NCBI RefSeq assembly: GCF_000499845.2
Contig: NC_023758.2
Location: 29,538,525-29,602,524 of the forward strand
Direction: 5' to 3'
Length of the DNA: 64,000 bases
Origin: Phaseolus vulgaris
Taxonomy: Eukaryota > Streptophyta > Magnoliopsida > Fabales > Fabaceae
Numbering within the stretch: the stretch's first letter is position 1; the number at the start of each line of letters is the position of its first letter. A program made the translations under genes and the position numbers. Below the pieces are notes generated by a model. That model did no database searches. It was not told the origin of the DNA and saw only the letters and a list, made by a program, of their open reading frames with translations. Below are positions 35,710 to 46,645 of this stretch, in pieces.

Positions 35710-37444
35710 ATGGCTTATAGATTACCCTTGGGGAGGGTGCTTTAATCAACAGACCACCTTTGTTTTGTGGTTTGAACTATCAATTTTGGAAAGTCATAAT
35801 GAAAATCTTTGTGGAATCCCTTGACAAAGGAATTTAGGATGCAATTGAAAATGGCCCTTTTGTTCCAAAATTTGAAAAAGATGGATCTTCCATTGAAAAA
35901 CATTGGTCTCAATGGACTGATTCTGAAAGCAAGAAGGTCAAATTCAATTGCATTACTAAAATCATAATAACTTCTGCCTTTAATTCAGATGAATTTTTCA
36001 GGTTTTCTCAATGCAAATCAGCAAAGGAAATGTGGGACACCTTGGAGGTAACTCATGAAGGTACCAATGAGGTGAAAAGAGCCAGAAAGCATACTTTAAT
36101 CCAAGAGTATGAAATGTTCAGAATGCTCAAGGGTGAGACTATTGTTGAAGTTCATAAGAGGTTCACTTACATCATCAACCACCTCATGAGCCTTGAGAAA
36201 ACCTTTGAAAAAGAAGAGTTAAACATCAAGATCCTCAAATGTCTTGATAGATCTTAGCAACCTAAGGTAACTGCTATATCTGAATCAAAAGATCTAACAT
36301 CATTGAGTATGGCTTCTTTGTTTGGCAAGCTTAGGGAACATGAGTTGGAGATGAATAGACTTAATGTTCAAGAAAGTGAAGACAAGCATGTAAGGAGTAT
36401 TGCCTTAAAAGTTGTCAAGCACAAAAGCAAGCAAGAATCCAATGATGAAAGTGATGAAGAGAACCTTAGTTTGCTATCTAGAAAGTTTAGCAAATTCTTG
36501 AAAAGGAACCACAACAAAGACACCAACAAAGAAAGGTATGGAAACAAAAAAATCCAATGATTTTAACTCCAATAACTATACTTGTTTTGGTTGTGGTGAG
36601 CAAGGGCACATAAAGGCAGATTGCCCAAATAAAGAAAGCAAGGAGAAGAAGTCAAGCTACAAAGAAAAGAAGGGAAAGTCAAAAAGGGCCTACATAGCTT
36701 GGGATGAGAATGAAATCTCCTCATCAAGCTCATTATTAAGTGAAGAAGAAAAGGCAAACATATGCTTGATTGCAGAAGGAGATGATGAGTCATGCAGCTC
36801 AAGTGATGTAAGTTCATGTGCTTCTCTAAATATTGAAAATTATAGTGAATTGCTTGAAGCTTTTCAAGAAACACATGATGAAGCTAATAGATTAGTTCTT
36901 TCAAACAACCGATTAAAAGAGCTTAACAACTGGCTTGAAAATAGAGTTAAGGCACTTGAAGAAGAGCTGGAAAAATCAAAAAGTGATTTTGAAAACCTGG
37001 AAACTCATTGCAAAAACTTTTATTGCAAGTATGACACTCTCATTTGTGAAAATTGTGAAAATCTTGAAAAGAAAGTGCATTATCTTGTTAGTACTGTGGA
37101 TAAGCTTTCAAAAGGAAAATCCAACTTTGAGAATGTCTTGGCATCTCAAAAACTGTGTTTTTGGAAGAGCTGGATTAGGTTTTAATCCACAAAACAAGCA
37201 AGATAAGTTTTCAAAGAATTTTTCAAAACAGCCAGTAAAACAACCGATTGTTAAGTCGAAACAACCGGTTGTTACCTGCTTTTATTGCATGAAGAAATGC
37301 CATTCTGTTAGATTCTGCAAAATAAGGAAATATTTTGTTCCCATAGGCTTTATGAAATGGATTCCCAAAGGTTGTGAGGTTTCAAATGATAAATATAAAC
37401 CAAATGGACCCACATTTGTAAGGGGACCAAACCTTGTCGCTTGA
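35710..37444 (+). pseudogene. Copia B gag, broken
   Basis: Starts near ATGGCTTATAG at 35710; an early frameshift leads to FCGLNYQFWKVIMKIFVES. Then come KSAKEMWDTLEVTHEG, YEMFRMLKGETIVEVHKRF, the first CCHC knuckle CFGCGEQGHIKADC (about 36586-36627), an acidic Ser-rich stretch, a coiled coil (RVKALEEELEKSKSDFENLE) and a second knuckle CFYCMKKCHSVRFC near 37277-37318. This is the long gag typical of Sirevirus-type copia elements. Stops at about 35836 and 36255 and frameshifts near 36540 and 37150 break it. Unlike element A it keeps the whole UBN2 and the first knuckle. Confidence 0.88.
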
Positions 37445-38239
37445 ATTCATGTTTATGCAAGGAATCTAGAAGAACATGAGGCACTGAGTCATCTGATCAG
37501 GTACTTGGAAGGAAAAGATTAACATTGAGACTGAATCAATGTTATGTATCAGTCCAAGGTTCTCAAATAGTCAAAAGAGGCTTCTTGATCACAAACCAAT
37601 GACTCATTGAAGGAACTTCATAAAGGATAAGACCTTCCTTATCTTTATCCTTAATTCTTTTTAAATTCATATCCATGCTTAATATCTCTTGTTAAATGCT
37701 CAATTTCATCTACATTGAATCCTATCTGCTAATTCTTAATAATTCAAAATTTGTTTTGCTGGTGCAGAAAAACAATCGATTGTTTCCTCGAAACAACCGA
37801 TTATTTCCTCTCTGATAGCACTATGAAAGAATGGATTTAATTCTTTTTTGAATTCTGTCTGTTGCAGATATCAATTATGAAAGAATCCTTAGTCAATAAA
37901 ACAGTGTTGAAAGTTGATCACGTTCTGGAGGAAGTTACAACATGTCATAAAGGAATATATTCCAAAATCTTGAAAATTTAAGAGCCTTTATGACTAGTCA
38001 AAGATCACATGTGATGACCATGTGATTTTCTGCTTTTTCTGACGCTTTCTGTGCAGGTCTTAGTCAAGTCTTTTCTCTTTGAAGACTGAAACCCACTCAC
38101 ATCAATTGAATGCAATTTGGTTTTGTTTCTCTTTAAATTATGGTGTAGTTGTTCTCTCTCACAAGAACAATCAATTGAGTCATCTCTTGCAACATCTCTT
38201 GCTCTCTTGTGAATCTTCTTTGCCTCTTTCTCTGCTATC
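37445..38239 (+). other. Spacer where pol would be expected
   Basis: No protease, integrase or RT motif in any frame. One palindrome pair at about 37766-37806. Probably the leader of the aORF joined to the gag end by a deletion. Confidence 0.7.
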
Positions 38240-39379
38240 ATGGAATCAACTCCTCATACATCAAAGAGGATCAAAATCAGAGCTGTGAGGTCTGGAGGGA
38301 GACTAGAGGACTGGTTTTCTGGAGACAATGAGCTTATTGAAAGGTATCGCTTTGAAACTAGCACAAAGGTGATCAACAACCCCAAAGTTGTTTCCTTTGA
38401 TTGGTTGAAAAGCCAAAAGCTAGACAATGTGAGGAAGCTACTCAAGGACCAGCTGCTGAGAAGGTTCTTAGAGATGAAGGGAAACATATACCCTGATTTG
38501 ATTCGGGTATTCTACACCAATCTCAAGTTTGAGGGAAACAATCTTGTTTCTCATGTGAAGGGAGTTGACATGAAGATCACTCATGATGTGTGGACTGTTG
38601 TAGCTAGCCTGAAATATGTTGGTCTAAGAATCAACAAGGGAAATCTTGGAGTAGTGGAGGATTTTAATAAAGTCCAATACTACAAGAGTTGCTTGAAGAA
38701 TCAAAATGCCCAAGTGAGAACTTGTTCGGTTGGAGGACTAAAGCTAGATGAAAGGGTGCTTGCTCTTATTGTAACTTGGATTCTTACTCCCAGGGGGAGC
38801 AACCATTTTGTCCTAACAGAAGAAGACCTTGTATACATCTACTGCATCATGAAGAAGATCAAAATCAACTGGATCCACATCATTAAAGAACACATGCAAA
38901 AAGCCATGAGGTTAAATGATTACCACTATCCCTATGTTGTTTTAATCTCTAAATTCTTGCTCTATTTTGAAGTGAATCTTGAAGATGAGTCATCTGAGCT
39001 GGTTAAGTCAACACAAGAGATTAACAATGGCTCTCTTAGCAAGATGGGATTCACCAAAATAAATGGGAAATGGGTGAGCAAAGAAGGTGATCATGGTGCT
39101 TCATCAAGTGCTGCAACTGCTGATTTTGATGAAGAAGATCAAGCTGCTGACATGGATTTTAACCATGAAGAACAGCCTGAAACCAATTTAGGTGTTGGAA
39201 CCAGTGCAGGAAATCAAGGAGATGAAATGTCATCCATGTCTTCTTTTGAAAGATACATGGTGAATAGGCTTGATGGTTTTGCCGAGAATCAAAGGAATCT
39301 TCATGATTTGTGTGAGCAACTTCCAGAGTATAGACAACAGATTCAACAGCATGGATACACGGTTTATGACCTTGGATGA
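38240..39379 (+). CDS. Copia B additional ORF (plant transposon protein-like), intact
   Basis: 379 residues with no stop, from ATG at 38240. A basic leader (SKRIKIRAVRSGGRL) is followed by a globular region at about 45-250 (YPDLIRVFYTNLKFEGN, SHVKGVDMKITHDVW, then LALIVTWILTPRGSNHFVL and a hydrophobic VVLISKFLLYF). After this come an acidic low-complexity stretch (about 280-330) and a helical end (RYMVNRLDGFAENQRNL). The YP..i..FY.N and V+G motifs match the decayed aORF of the Athila-like element at 2239-3565. The function is unknown; such ORFs occupy the post-pol place and have been called env-like in Sireviruses, which is not shown here. A further coiled-coil-like stretch lies in another frame at 39366-39437, so the C-terminus may have been shortened by a frameshift. 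It ends about 450 bp before the 3' LTR. Confidence 0.82.
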   Translation: MESTPHTSKRIKIRAVRSGGRLEDWFSGDNELIERYRFETSTKVINNPKVVSFDWLKSQKLDNVRKLLKDQLLRRFLEMKGNIYPDLIRVFYTNLKFEGNNLVSHVKGVDMKITHDVWTVVASLKYVGLRINKGNLGVVEDFNKVQYYKSCLKNQNAQVRTCSVGGLKLDERVLALIVTWILTPRGSNHFVLTEEDLVYIYCIMKKIKINWIHIIKEHMQKAMRLNDYHYPYVVLISKFLLYFEVNLEDESSELVKSTQEINNGSLSKMGFTKINGKWVSKEGDHGASSSAATADFDEEDQAADMDFNHEEQPETNLGVGTSAGNQGDEMSSMSSFERYMVNRLDGFAENQRNLHDLCEQLPEYRQQIQQHGYTVYDLG

Positions 39380-39833
39380 ACAGATAGAAGCTATTCAGAA
39401 TCAGATTTTTGAACTCCAGTATGGCAAGGATGATTAAAGGAAAAACAACCGGTTGAATTCACGAAACAACCGATTGTTTTTGGCCCTGTATCAGTTTAAG
39501 AGCTTTTGTTTTAAATTTTTGTATAATCTGGAACAATTATCTTTTTATCTCTTCTTATTGTCTATTTGTGAAGACAAATGGGGGGAGATTTTATGTTGTG
39601 TTGTCTTTCATTATCTTTTATTTTTTCCGCAAACTCTATGTTGTGTTTGAGTGTTTAAGTAAGCCTTATTTCTGTTGGTTTTAATGCTGCTGATATATTG
39701 TTTCTGTTTTTGCTCTAACCTTCTATCAGAGATATTGTGCTTTCCTTAAACTTTCTTTTGCAGGAAATGCTTCAGATTCAATCAAATCCAACACAAGCAA
39801 CCAGGGATTTTTCTTCATCAAATAGGGGGAGAT
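39380..39833 (+). other. Copia B 3' untranslated region
   Basis: Palindrome pair at about 39443-39481, a polypurine-like AATGGGGGGAGATT at 39579-39592 and the terminal AATAGGGGGAGATT just before the LTR. Two polypurine tracts are typical of Sirevirus-type elements. Confidence 0.75.
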
Positions 39834-40959
39834 TGTTGAATAAAGTGTGTTCAAGCTTTGAAGAATCCAAACCCTTTGAGTTTGATGGAAGGCTAGATGT
39901 GCTTGTTGTTGCTGAAGGGTATTAGAATAGGATCTGGGGTAGATTATCTGTGTTAATCCACTTTTGATTGAATCCAAAGCTTAAGCATTCTCAAACCTTT
40001 TTAATTGAAAGTGTTTTTCAAACTAAGTGAAAAACAACTTGTTGTTTTGACGAAACAACCAATTGGTTTATACTTAGGTGCTTTGAGAAAGGTTGAAAAC
40101 TGTTTTTTTATGGTTGACTTGCTGTCAAACCAAAATAACCGATTGATTCGAGCATTCAACCGATTGTTTGTTTTGGGACCATAACAGAAAACTGTTTTGT
40201 GCTTTGACTGAGCTTTAAATGATTTTATAACTGAATACGCTCCAATTTTAAATGTTTTGACCAGTCTTTGAAAGCAATAAATAGTTTGTTAAGCTTTTGT
40301 ATCAAACAACTAAGATTAAATCATAGAAAAATAGATTTGAGTTTTTCACTGATTTTTCTTTTGAAGAGTTGAAGATTGCTTTGAGATTGCTTTGATCAAG
40401 AGAAAGTGGAATAGGATTTTCATCTTGTATTGATTTCAGATCATTCTGTAACAAGTGTAATCCTTCTGTACTTTGTGTAAACTCTGTTGTGTAAGGCTGA
40501 GAAGTGTTGTGTGTTCTTGAGGTTGTCAAGATCAGCATTCTTGGTGGTGTATGTGTTGAGCCAAAGGAAGTGTGTGTCTTGAGGGGATCAAGGTCACTTC
40601 TTTGGTGGTTTGTGTAAGTAATCTAGGTTTGATTGCTTAGTGCATTCCCCCAGTGGTTTTTGGGAAGACTGGATGTAGCTCTTGGTTTAAGAGTGAACCA
40701 GTATAAACTTTGTGTGCAATCTCTCTATCCCTTGAACTCTTTAATTTCAGTTTATATTTGTTAACTGGTATAAACAACCGATTGTTTCTGCTAAACAACC
40801 GATTGTTTTTCTGGTGTTGTGCTAAATTGCTTTGTGTTTTTGGCAAACTGAATTCTGAATCAAGTTTTCTCAAAGGAATTTCATTCTAGACTAAAAAGTT
40901 TGCGAAAACCCTCTTTAAATCATTCACCCCCCTCTAGTTTAAAGCCATACATTCTAACA
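39834..40959 (+). repeat. 3' LTR of copia B
   Basis: 1126 bp. Palindrome pairs at about 40030-40066, 40135-40170 and 40771-40810; one arm has decayed to AACAACCAATTGGTTT. Confidence 0.95.
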
Positions 40960-40984
40960 GTTTTGACCAAGAGGGCACTTTAAT

Positions 40985-43900
40985 TTTTCTTTTTTTTTGT
41001 CGGCAAAGAATCAAATAAATTAAAAGGGGGACATTTCACGGGTGTCCCAACCCATATACAAATACCACCATTTATTTAGCCTATACACAAATACCTCATA
41101 TCCTCTAATTCCATGCTCGATAACGTTAGACCACCATCAACCAAAATAGGAGTATATATACATCTTCTGAACTACATAAGCACAAAGATAGCACCACATA
41201 GTGCTATCACTTCAAATCTAAACAACAGGACAAATAGACCAAACCTGTTCCAAAACTTTATTAATCTTCGTTTCCTTCCACCTTATGATGCAATTGTATC
41301 TACGAACAAGTTGTTGCCACAAATTAACACAAATACAGATCTATTTTGACTCTTGAAGCATATGAAGGGCCTTCCTCTCAAGGCAAAGAGAACCCCTCAA
41401 CAATAGAGGGGTTTGCCTCTTACAAATAGCTTTTAATACAAGAGTCTGGGTTCAGATACCAATCCGAGAACGAGAAGGAGAAAGCATGCACCATATATTT
41501 CATCCATAACCACGGTCGAAGTTGTGCTAAATGAAAGACTTCTTTCGCGTCAGGTTTCCCTTGCTTAAAAATGATAGAATTCCTTTGTTCCCAAATGCCT
41601 CTTACAACCCACCCACACTCCCTTCCATACCATATTCTGTTTAGCACTCATATGAACCAAATGAAAGTTTTCAAAGTGATTCTTTAACTCCTTATTTTGG
41701 ATGAACAAAATTCCTAACCATCTAAAACACAGAGACCATACCCTTTGTGCAACACTGCATTCTAACAAGTGTTGATTTCACTCTTTCGAAGCTTAGCACA
41801 TCTCACAAACAGTTGAACCGACTGCCACTCCTTTCCTGATCAGGCTGCTTCGAGTTGGCATTTTATTCAAGAGTACCCTCCAGGAAGTAGCTAAATCATT
41901 AGGAAACGCTTTAACTTGCCAAAATTGATTGAAAAAGCCATGAGATTTCCTAGGTCTTGGAATGCTAGACTCTCATAAGCAAATTTAATTGAGAACTCCC
42001 CTGAGATGTCCCCTCCCCAAATTTGGTTGTCCTTGATTTCCTTATTAATAAAACTCGTAGATATGATTGTAAGCATATCTTCTTCTTGCATAGCTTCCTA
42101 TTCAAATTTGTCTATTCTCCACCTTAAACTCCATCTTTACCCCGAGTCTACCAATACACTTGCCTCACCCACTACCATCCCCTGATCCATGGATAGAGAA
42201 TACAACCTAGGAAACAAAGACATGAATTTATCTCTACCAAGCCATTTGTCCTCCCAAAATCTAGTTTTATCCCCAACCGAACCTTCTAATATCTTTAATT
42301 CCCAGTCCACCTTCCTCCATAGGTTTGCAAACATTCTCCCAACTAACCCAAGATATGACTCTTTTTTCTCTGTCCCACATCCAAAGGAAGCTCCTTTGAA
42401 TATTAATAATCCTGTTATAAACCACCATCGAAACTTTAAAAAAGGATAAATAGAAGAGAGGGACGACAGTAAGAACTAAATTGACTAAGCACATCCTCCC
42501 TACTAATGACAAGAATCTCCCTTTCCAAGCGCCCACTTATCGCGCAACTTATTTATAATTGGTTCCCAAAACTGCTTCTTTCTTGGATTTCCTCCTACTT
42601 CTACTCCTAGATACTTGAAATAGAGATCAATGACGCTTCTCTCAACATTTATACCAGCCAACTTAGATTTATAGAAGTTAACTATCAGTCCAAAAGCAAT
42701 CTCATAACACCTCAAAATTGTTTTAATAGTAAAGACGTTGTTATAAAGAGTCTTCTCACAAAAGCAACGTATCGTCAACAAATTGTAGCATGCAAGCCTC
42801 CACCTCCTCCCTCCTTACCTTCACTTTTTTTGGTAGATTCATCTTAAGCGCTTGTCTAACTAACCCGGCCAATCCTTCAGCTACAATGAGGAAAAGGAAG
42901 GGGGTTAGTGGGTCCCCTTGCCTCAGATCTCTAGATGGTTTAAATTCTGACGTAGGACTTCCATTGACCAAAACAAACACCATTGCAGACTCCAAACACC
43001 CTTTGACCCACATAATTAATCTACTATGAAAGCCAAGTTTGTGTAACATATGATATAGAAAATCCCACCTTACAGAGTCGTATGCCTTTTCATAATCCAC
43101 TTTCAAACACAAACCACTCCTCTTATACCTCCTCAACTCCTTTACAACCTCATTGGCCACAAGGACATTGTCCAACATTCCTCTACCTTTTGTGAAAGTC
43201 GACTGACCATCATCAATAACCGCAGGAAGAACTCTCTTAATGCGGCATGAAAACACCTTAGTAATGATTTTATAGATCGCTCCCACAAGAGAAATAGACC
43301 TGTAATGATCAAGCTTTGTGGGGTCTCTTACTTTAGGTACTAAGACTATAAAAGACGCATTACACCCCTTCGGAAAGCACCCCAGAATGAAGGACAACAT
43401 CAACAATATCCTGCTTAAAAGTACCCCAACTGTTTTTTATAAAAGTAAAGTTGAACTCATCCGGACCAAGGCATTTAGCCTTCACACTGCCACACCGCTT
43501 CCCTTATTTTTTCCTCAGTGAAGTTCAAGATCATGCTTGAATTAACCTTTGCCGACAAAGTCTTAAACTCAACAACATCAAGCCTAACCCCAAAATCATG
43601 AATCGCCTGAAATCTATCTTCAAACAACTTTTTAGCTTCCCTGCGGACAACCTAAGGGTCCTCACTCCATTGATTTCCTACCTCAACTCCTTTGATCTCA
43701 TTTCTTAGTCTCCTCCATCTAAGTACTGAGTGATAATATTTAGAGTTTGAGTCTCCATGCTTAAGCCACTTCGCTCTAGCTTTTTGTCTATAAAGAGATT
43801 AAATCTTGTTATCAATCATCCTCAACTGACTTATAAGCTCTAGTATTCTCAATTTAGCATTATCATCGAGAAGATTGTTGTCATCTTTGATGTCAAGTTC

Positions 43901-44150
43901 CTCTATCTCCTTCAAGTTCCTTTTCTTAATTGTGTCCAAAAAAACATACACATCCTGATTCCACACTTTATGATCTACCTTCAAGATCTTTAGCTTATCT
44001 TTGAATTTGGTTAAACTGTTTCTCTAGACACAGTAAGAATTCCATTTTTCCTGCATCAAATACTTGAACCTTAGCTCCATATGCCAAGCATCGATGGTCC
44101 TAAGAAGACTCTTTAGTTAAGGGAGAACAAACAATTTGAGGAGTAGGGAA
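40985..44150 (-). mobile_element. LINE (L1-type), 5'-truncated, unit 2 copy
   Basis: 3' end on the plus strand: TTTTTTTTTGTCGGCAAAG, then ACATTTCACGGGTGTCCC. It lacks about 900 bp of the 3' UTR present in unit 1. The body reaches further 5' than unit 1, to about 44120, in the linker between endonuclease and RT. Confidence 0.88.
41420..44110 (-). pseudogene. LINE ORF2 remnant, unit 2
   Basis: From 43984 down: linker (HKVWNQDVYVFLDTIKKRN, IEELDIKDDN), RT (NASFIVLVPKVRDPTKLDHY, KGRGMLDNVLVANEVVKEL, LCLKVDYEKAYDSVRWDFLY with the first catalytic Asp, LRQGDPLTPFLFLIVAEGL, LQFVDDTLLL), GNPRKKQF, IQRSFLW, then the C-terminal zinc/tail region and WEQRNSIIFKQG near 41560. It retains the DYEKAYDSVRW and QGDPLTPFLF blocks that are out of frame in unit 1. 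Split by frameshifts at about 42770, 42510, 42270 and 41650. The endonuclease is missing. Confidence 0.9.
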
Positions 44151-44189
44151 CCCAATCAGAATAGAAGAAAATAAAATTGGTTATTTTCC

Positions 44190-44640
44190 TCTTCAACCAT
44201 GATCAAACTTGTAGTTGTGATAGGCTAAAGATTTCTTCACCGTCCACCCTTCCCCTTTAAACACAACCTACTTCCTTTTGTTCCAAATATTTCATATAAC
44301 TGTTACCCAAACACCTTTCTAGACTCTGTTTCTTTTTTACATAAATTGAAAGAGATACTTTTTTACATAAATTGAAAGAGATAAAGCAGATAATATCATA
44401 ACGAAAATCAATATCTCCCACCACCAAGATACCATCAACCATATAAGCTATCATACACTCAACAACTACCTGATTACATAGAAGACATAATTACGTAGGA
44501 GACATAATTACTTAAAAGACATAACACAGAGGGAATACTGACACATTTTCTGAAAAGGTTCAGTCCCGTTGGAATCTTACCTTCCAAGACTCTCCAATCA
44601 AGGGAAAAGGCATTGGGCCGAATTTTAATATCTATATTAT
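44190..44640 (-). mobile_element. Second, older LINE fragment
   Basis: CAACCATGATCAAACTTGTAG and the following block resemble the LINE C-terminal segment at 17780-17960/41500-41660, but diverged. Only weak similarity, no frame. Confidence 0.4.
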
Positions 44641-44978
44641 TAAAATGAATTCTCAGAGATATTTTTTGTAACATTTTGTTGTGAAAGCGAGCCTCGGGTC
44701 AAAATGAACGGTAGTAATTTGGCTTGACCTAGCCTGCAGATAAAGCTGTCCCGAAACAGAAACAAGAATGTGTTTTGGAAGAGCTAACAAGAGGTGCTCA
44801 ATAATCAAGAACAATCTTAGTGATAAGAGATGTGTCAGAGACGGTGGTGTGGTGTAACTACTTTCACCGTGCATGGGTAATCCCTACTCTCTATTTTATT
44901 TCTTAACTTAACGCATCTCCACAATATCAAACACAACATGGACTAAGAGACCAAGCCAAGTTGAAGAACAGAAAATCA
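44641..44978 (+). promoter_or_regulatory. Upstream region of glucosyltransferase gene 2
   Basis: Shared with gene 1 only from about 44747; before that it is LINE-derived or unique. There is a short insertion (AGAGCTAACAAGAGGTGCTC) relative to gene 1. No TATA box is convincing. Confidence 0.5.
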
Positions 44979-46645
44979 ATGGCAGAAGCGCACGTGCTGA
45001 TCTTCCCTCTTCCAGTGTCTGCGCATGTTGCGTCCATGCTGAAGCTCGCCGAGCTTCTGACCCTTGAGAATCTCCACATCACCTTCCTCACCACCGACAC
45101 CATCCACGGCCGCCTCACTCGTTTCGGTGACATCCAAGTTCTCTCAAAATCTTACCCTACGCTCCATTTCAAGACCCTTTCCGATTCTTACGACGAGGGT
45201 GACCACCCTGGATTCGGAGACCGTATTTGGGACCTTATTTCTTCCACAACTCTCCACGCTAAGCCCTTCTTGAGAGATATTCTGCTCTCCCACACTCCTC
45301 AAATTCCCAAACTTAGTTGCGTTATTCAGGATGGTATCTTCGGAAGCCTTTCCGCTGACGTCGCTTCTGAGTTCAACGTATCCATACCAATCATTCAATT
45401 CCGAACCGTTAGTGCTTGTTGCTTCTGGGCTTATATCTCTGCTACAAACCTCCTCCACAGCCAAGAACTTCCAATTAGAGGTATATATACGGACTTTAAA
45501 TTCATTCATCTCTCTCACCCTATCTAGCTATAGTAGTATCTTACTCATACCTTCTTTAAATATGCGCATTCCATTTAGTATATATTCCGATTTCTTATAA
45601 TAACTTCGTTATTAACCGATATGGTAGACAAAATTTGTATAGATTTAGGAGCATTGGTGATGTGGTTAACATTATGATGTGAGTGGTTGTGGTTGTAGGA
45701 GATGAGGACATGGATCGAATCATAAAAGACATCCCCGGCATGGAAAACTTGCTTCGCTGCAGAGATCTTCCAAGTTTCTTTCGACCAGACAAAAAGGGGA
45801 ACTCCACTTTTGAGTCCTATGTGGACCGAAGCCGACAATCACTTGCAGCAGACGCGATTATCGTCAACTCATTTGAGGATCTAGAAGGCCCTGTCCTCTC
45901 CCAAATACGTCATCATTTTCCCAAAGTGTACACCGTTGGTCCTCTCCACCACCATTTGAACACCAGAAAAGCAGAATCCAACAAAGGAGAAGACATTCCC
46001 AAGTTTAAGAACGCTATTTTTCAAGTGGACGGGACCTGCATGACGTGGCTCGACGCTCAGCCTGAAGGGTCGGTGATGTATGTCAGCTTCGGAAGTAGCA
46101 CTATTGTAAAAAGGGAAGATTTAATGGAGATTTGGCACGGTTTGGTGAACAGCAAGAAGAGGTTTCTGTGGGTGATGCGCCCTGACATTGTTGCAGGAAA
46201 ACAGGATGATGACCGGATACCGGCTGAGGTGGAGGAAGGGACTAAAGAGAGGGGGTTCATTGTAGAGTGGGCCCCGCAAGAGGAGGTGCTGGAACACAAG
46301 GCCATTGGTGGGTTTTTGACACACAGTGGGTGGAACTCAACCTTGGAGAGTGTGGTGGCTGGTGTGCCCATGATTTGCTGGCCATACTTTGCAGATCAGC
46401 AGATTAACAGCAGGTTTGTGAGTGAGGTTTGGAAAGTAGGGTTGGACATGAAAGATGTGTGTGATAGAGATGTTGTGGAGAAGATGGTAAATGATCTCAT
46501 GGTTCATAGGAGGGAGGAGTTTCTCAATTCAGCTAAAGCAATGGCTACGTTGGCTCATAAGAGTGTGAGTCCAGGTGGTTCCTCTTACTCCAGTTTCCAG
46601 GATTTTATTCACTACATTAAATCAGGCAGCAGGGAAAATAATTAG
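44979..46645 (+). CDS. Family 1 UDP-glucosyltransferase (UGT709/7-deoxyloganetic-acid-GT-like), copy 2
   Basis: Exons 44979-45480 and 45699-46645, with a 218-bp GT-AG intron at the same position as copy 1, encode 482 residues. His16 (VSAHVASM), Asp118 (VIQDG) and the PSPG box at 358-401 ending in Gln are intact, so a UDP-glucose-dependent O-glucosyltransferase of small molecules is expected. By eye about 22 residues differ from copy 1. Thirteen of these are in exon 1 (for example L13V, P14S, V18A, V28T, C70S), the acceptor-binding side; from residue 330 on I see one, near the C-terminus. A different acceptor range or expression pattern is therefore possible, but not shown. The UGT709-like assignment rests on recall. 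Confidence 0.95.

Larger units (their letters stand above)
34519..40959 (+). mobile_element. Sirevirus-like copia element B: gag plus aORF, no pol
   Basis: 6441 bp, plus strand. LTRs 34519-35648 and 39834-40959, TGTTGAA…TCTAACA. Target duplication GTTTT at 34514-34518 and 40960-40964. The empty site in unit 1 reads TACAAGTCTTGACTAAGAGG near 16350. Primer-binding region ATTGGCATCAAGAGCTTGG at 35649 on; polypurine tract AATAGGGGGAGAT just before 39834. Inside are only a broken gag and an aORF; protease, integrase, RT and RNase H are absent, so it is non-autonomous. Confidence 0.96.
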
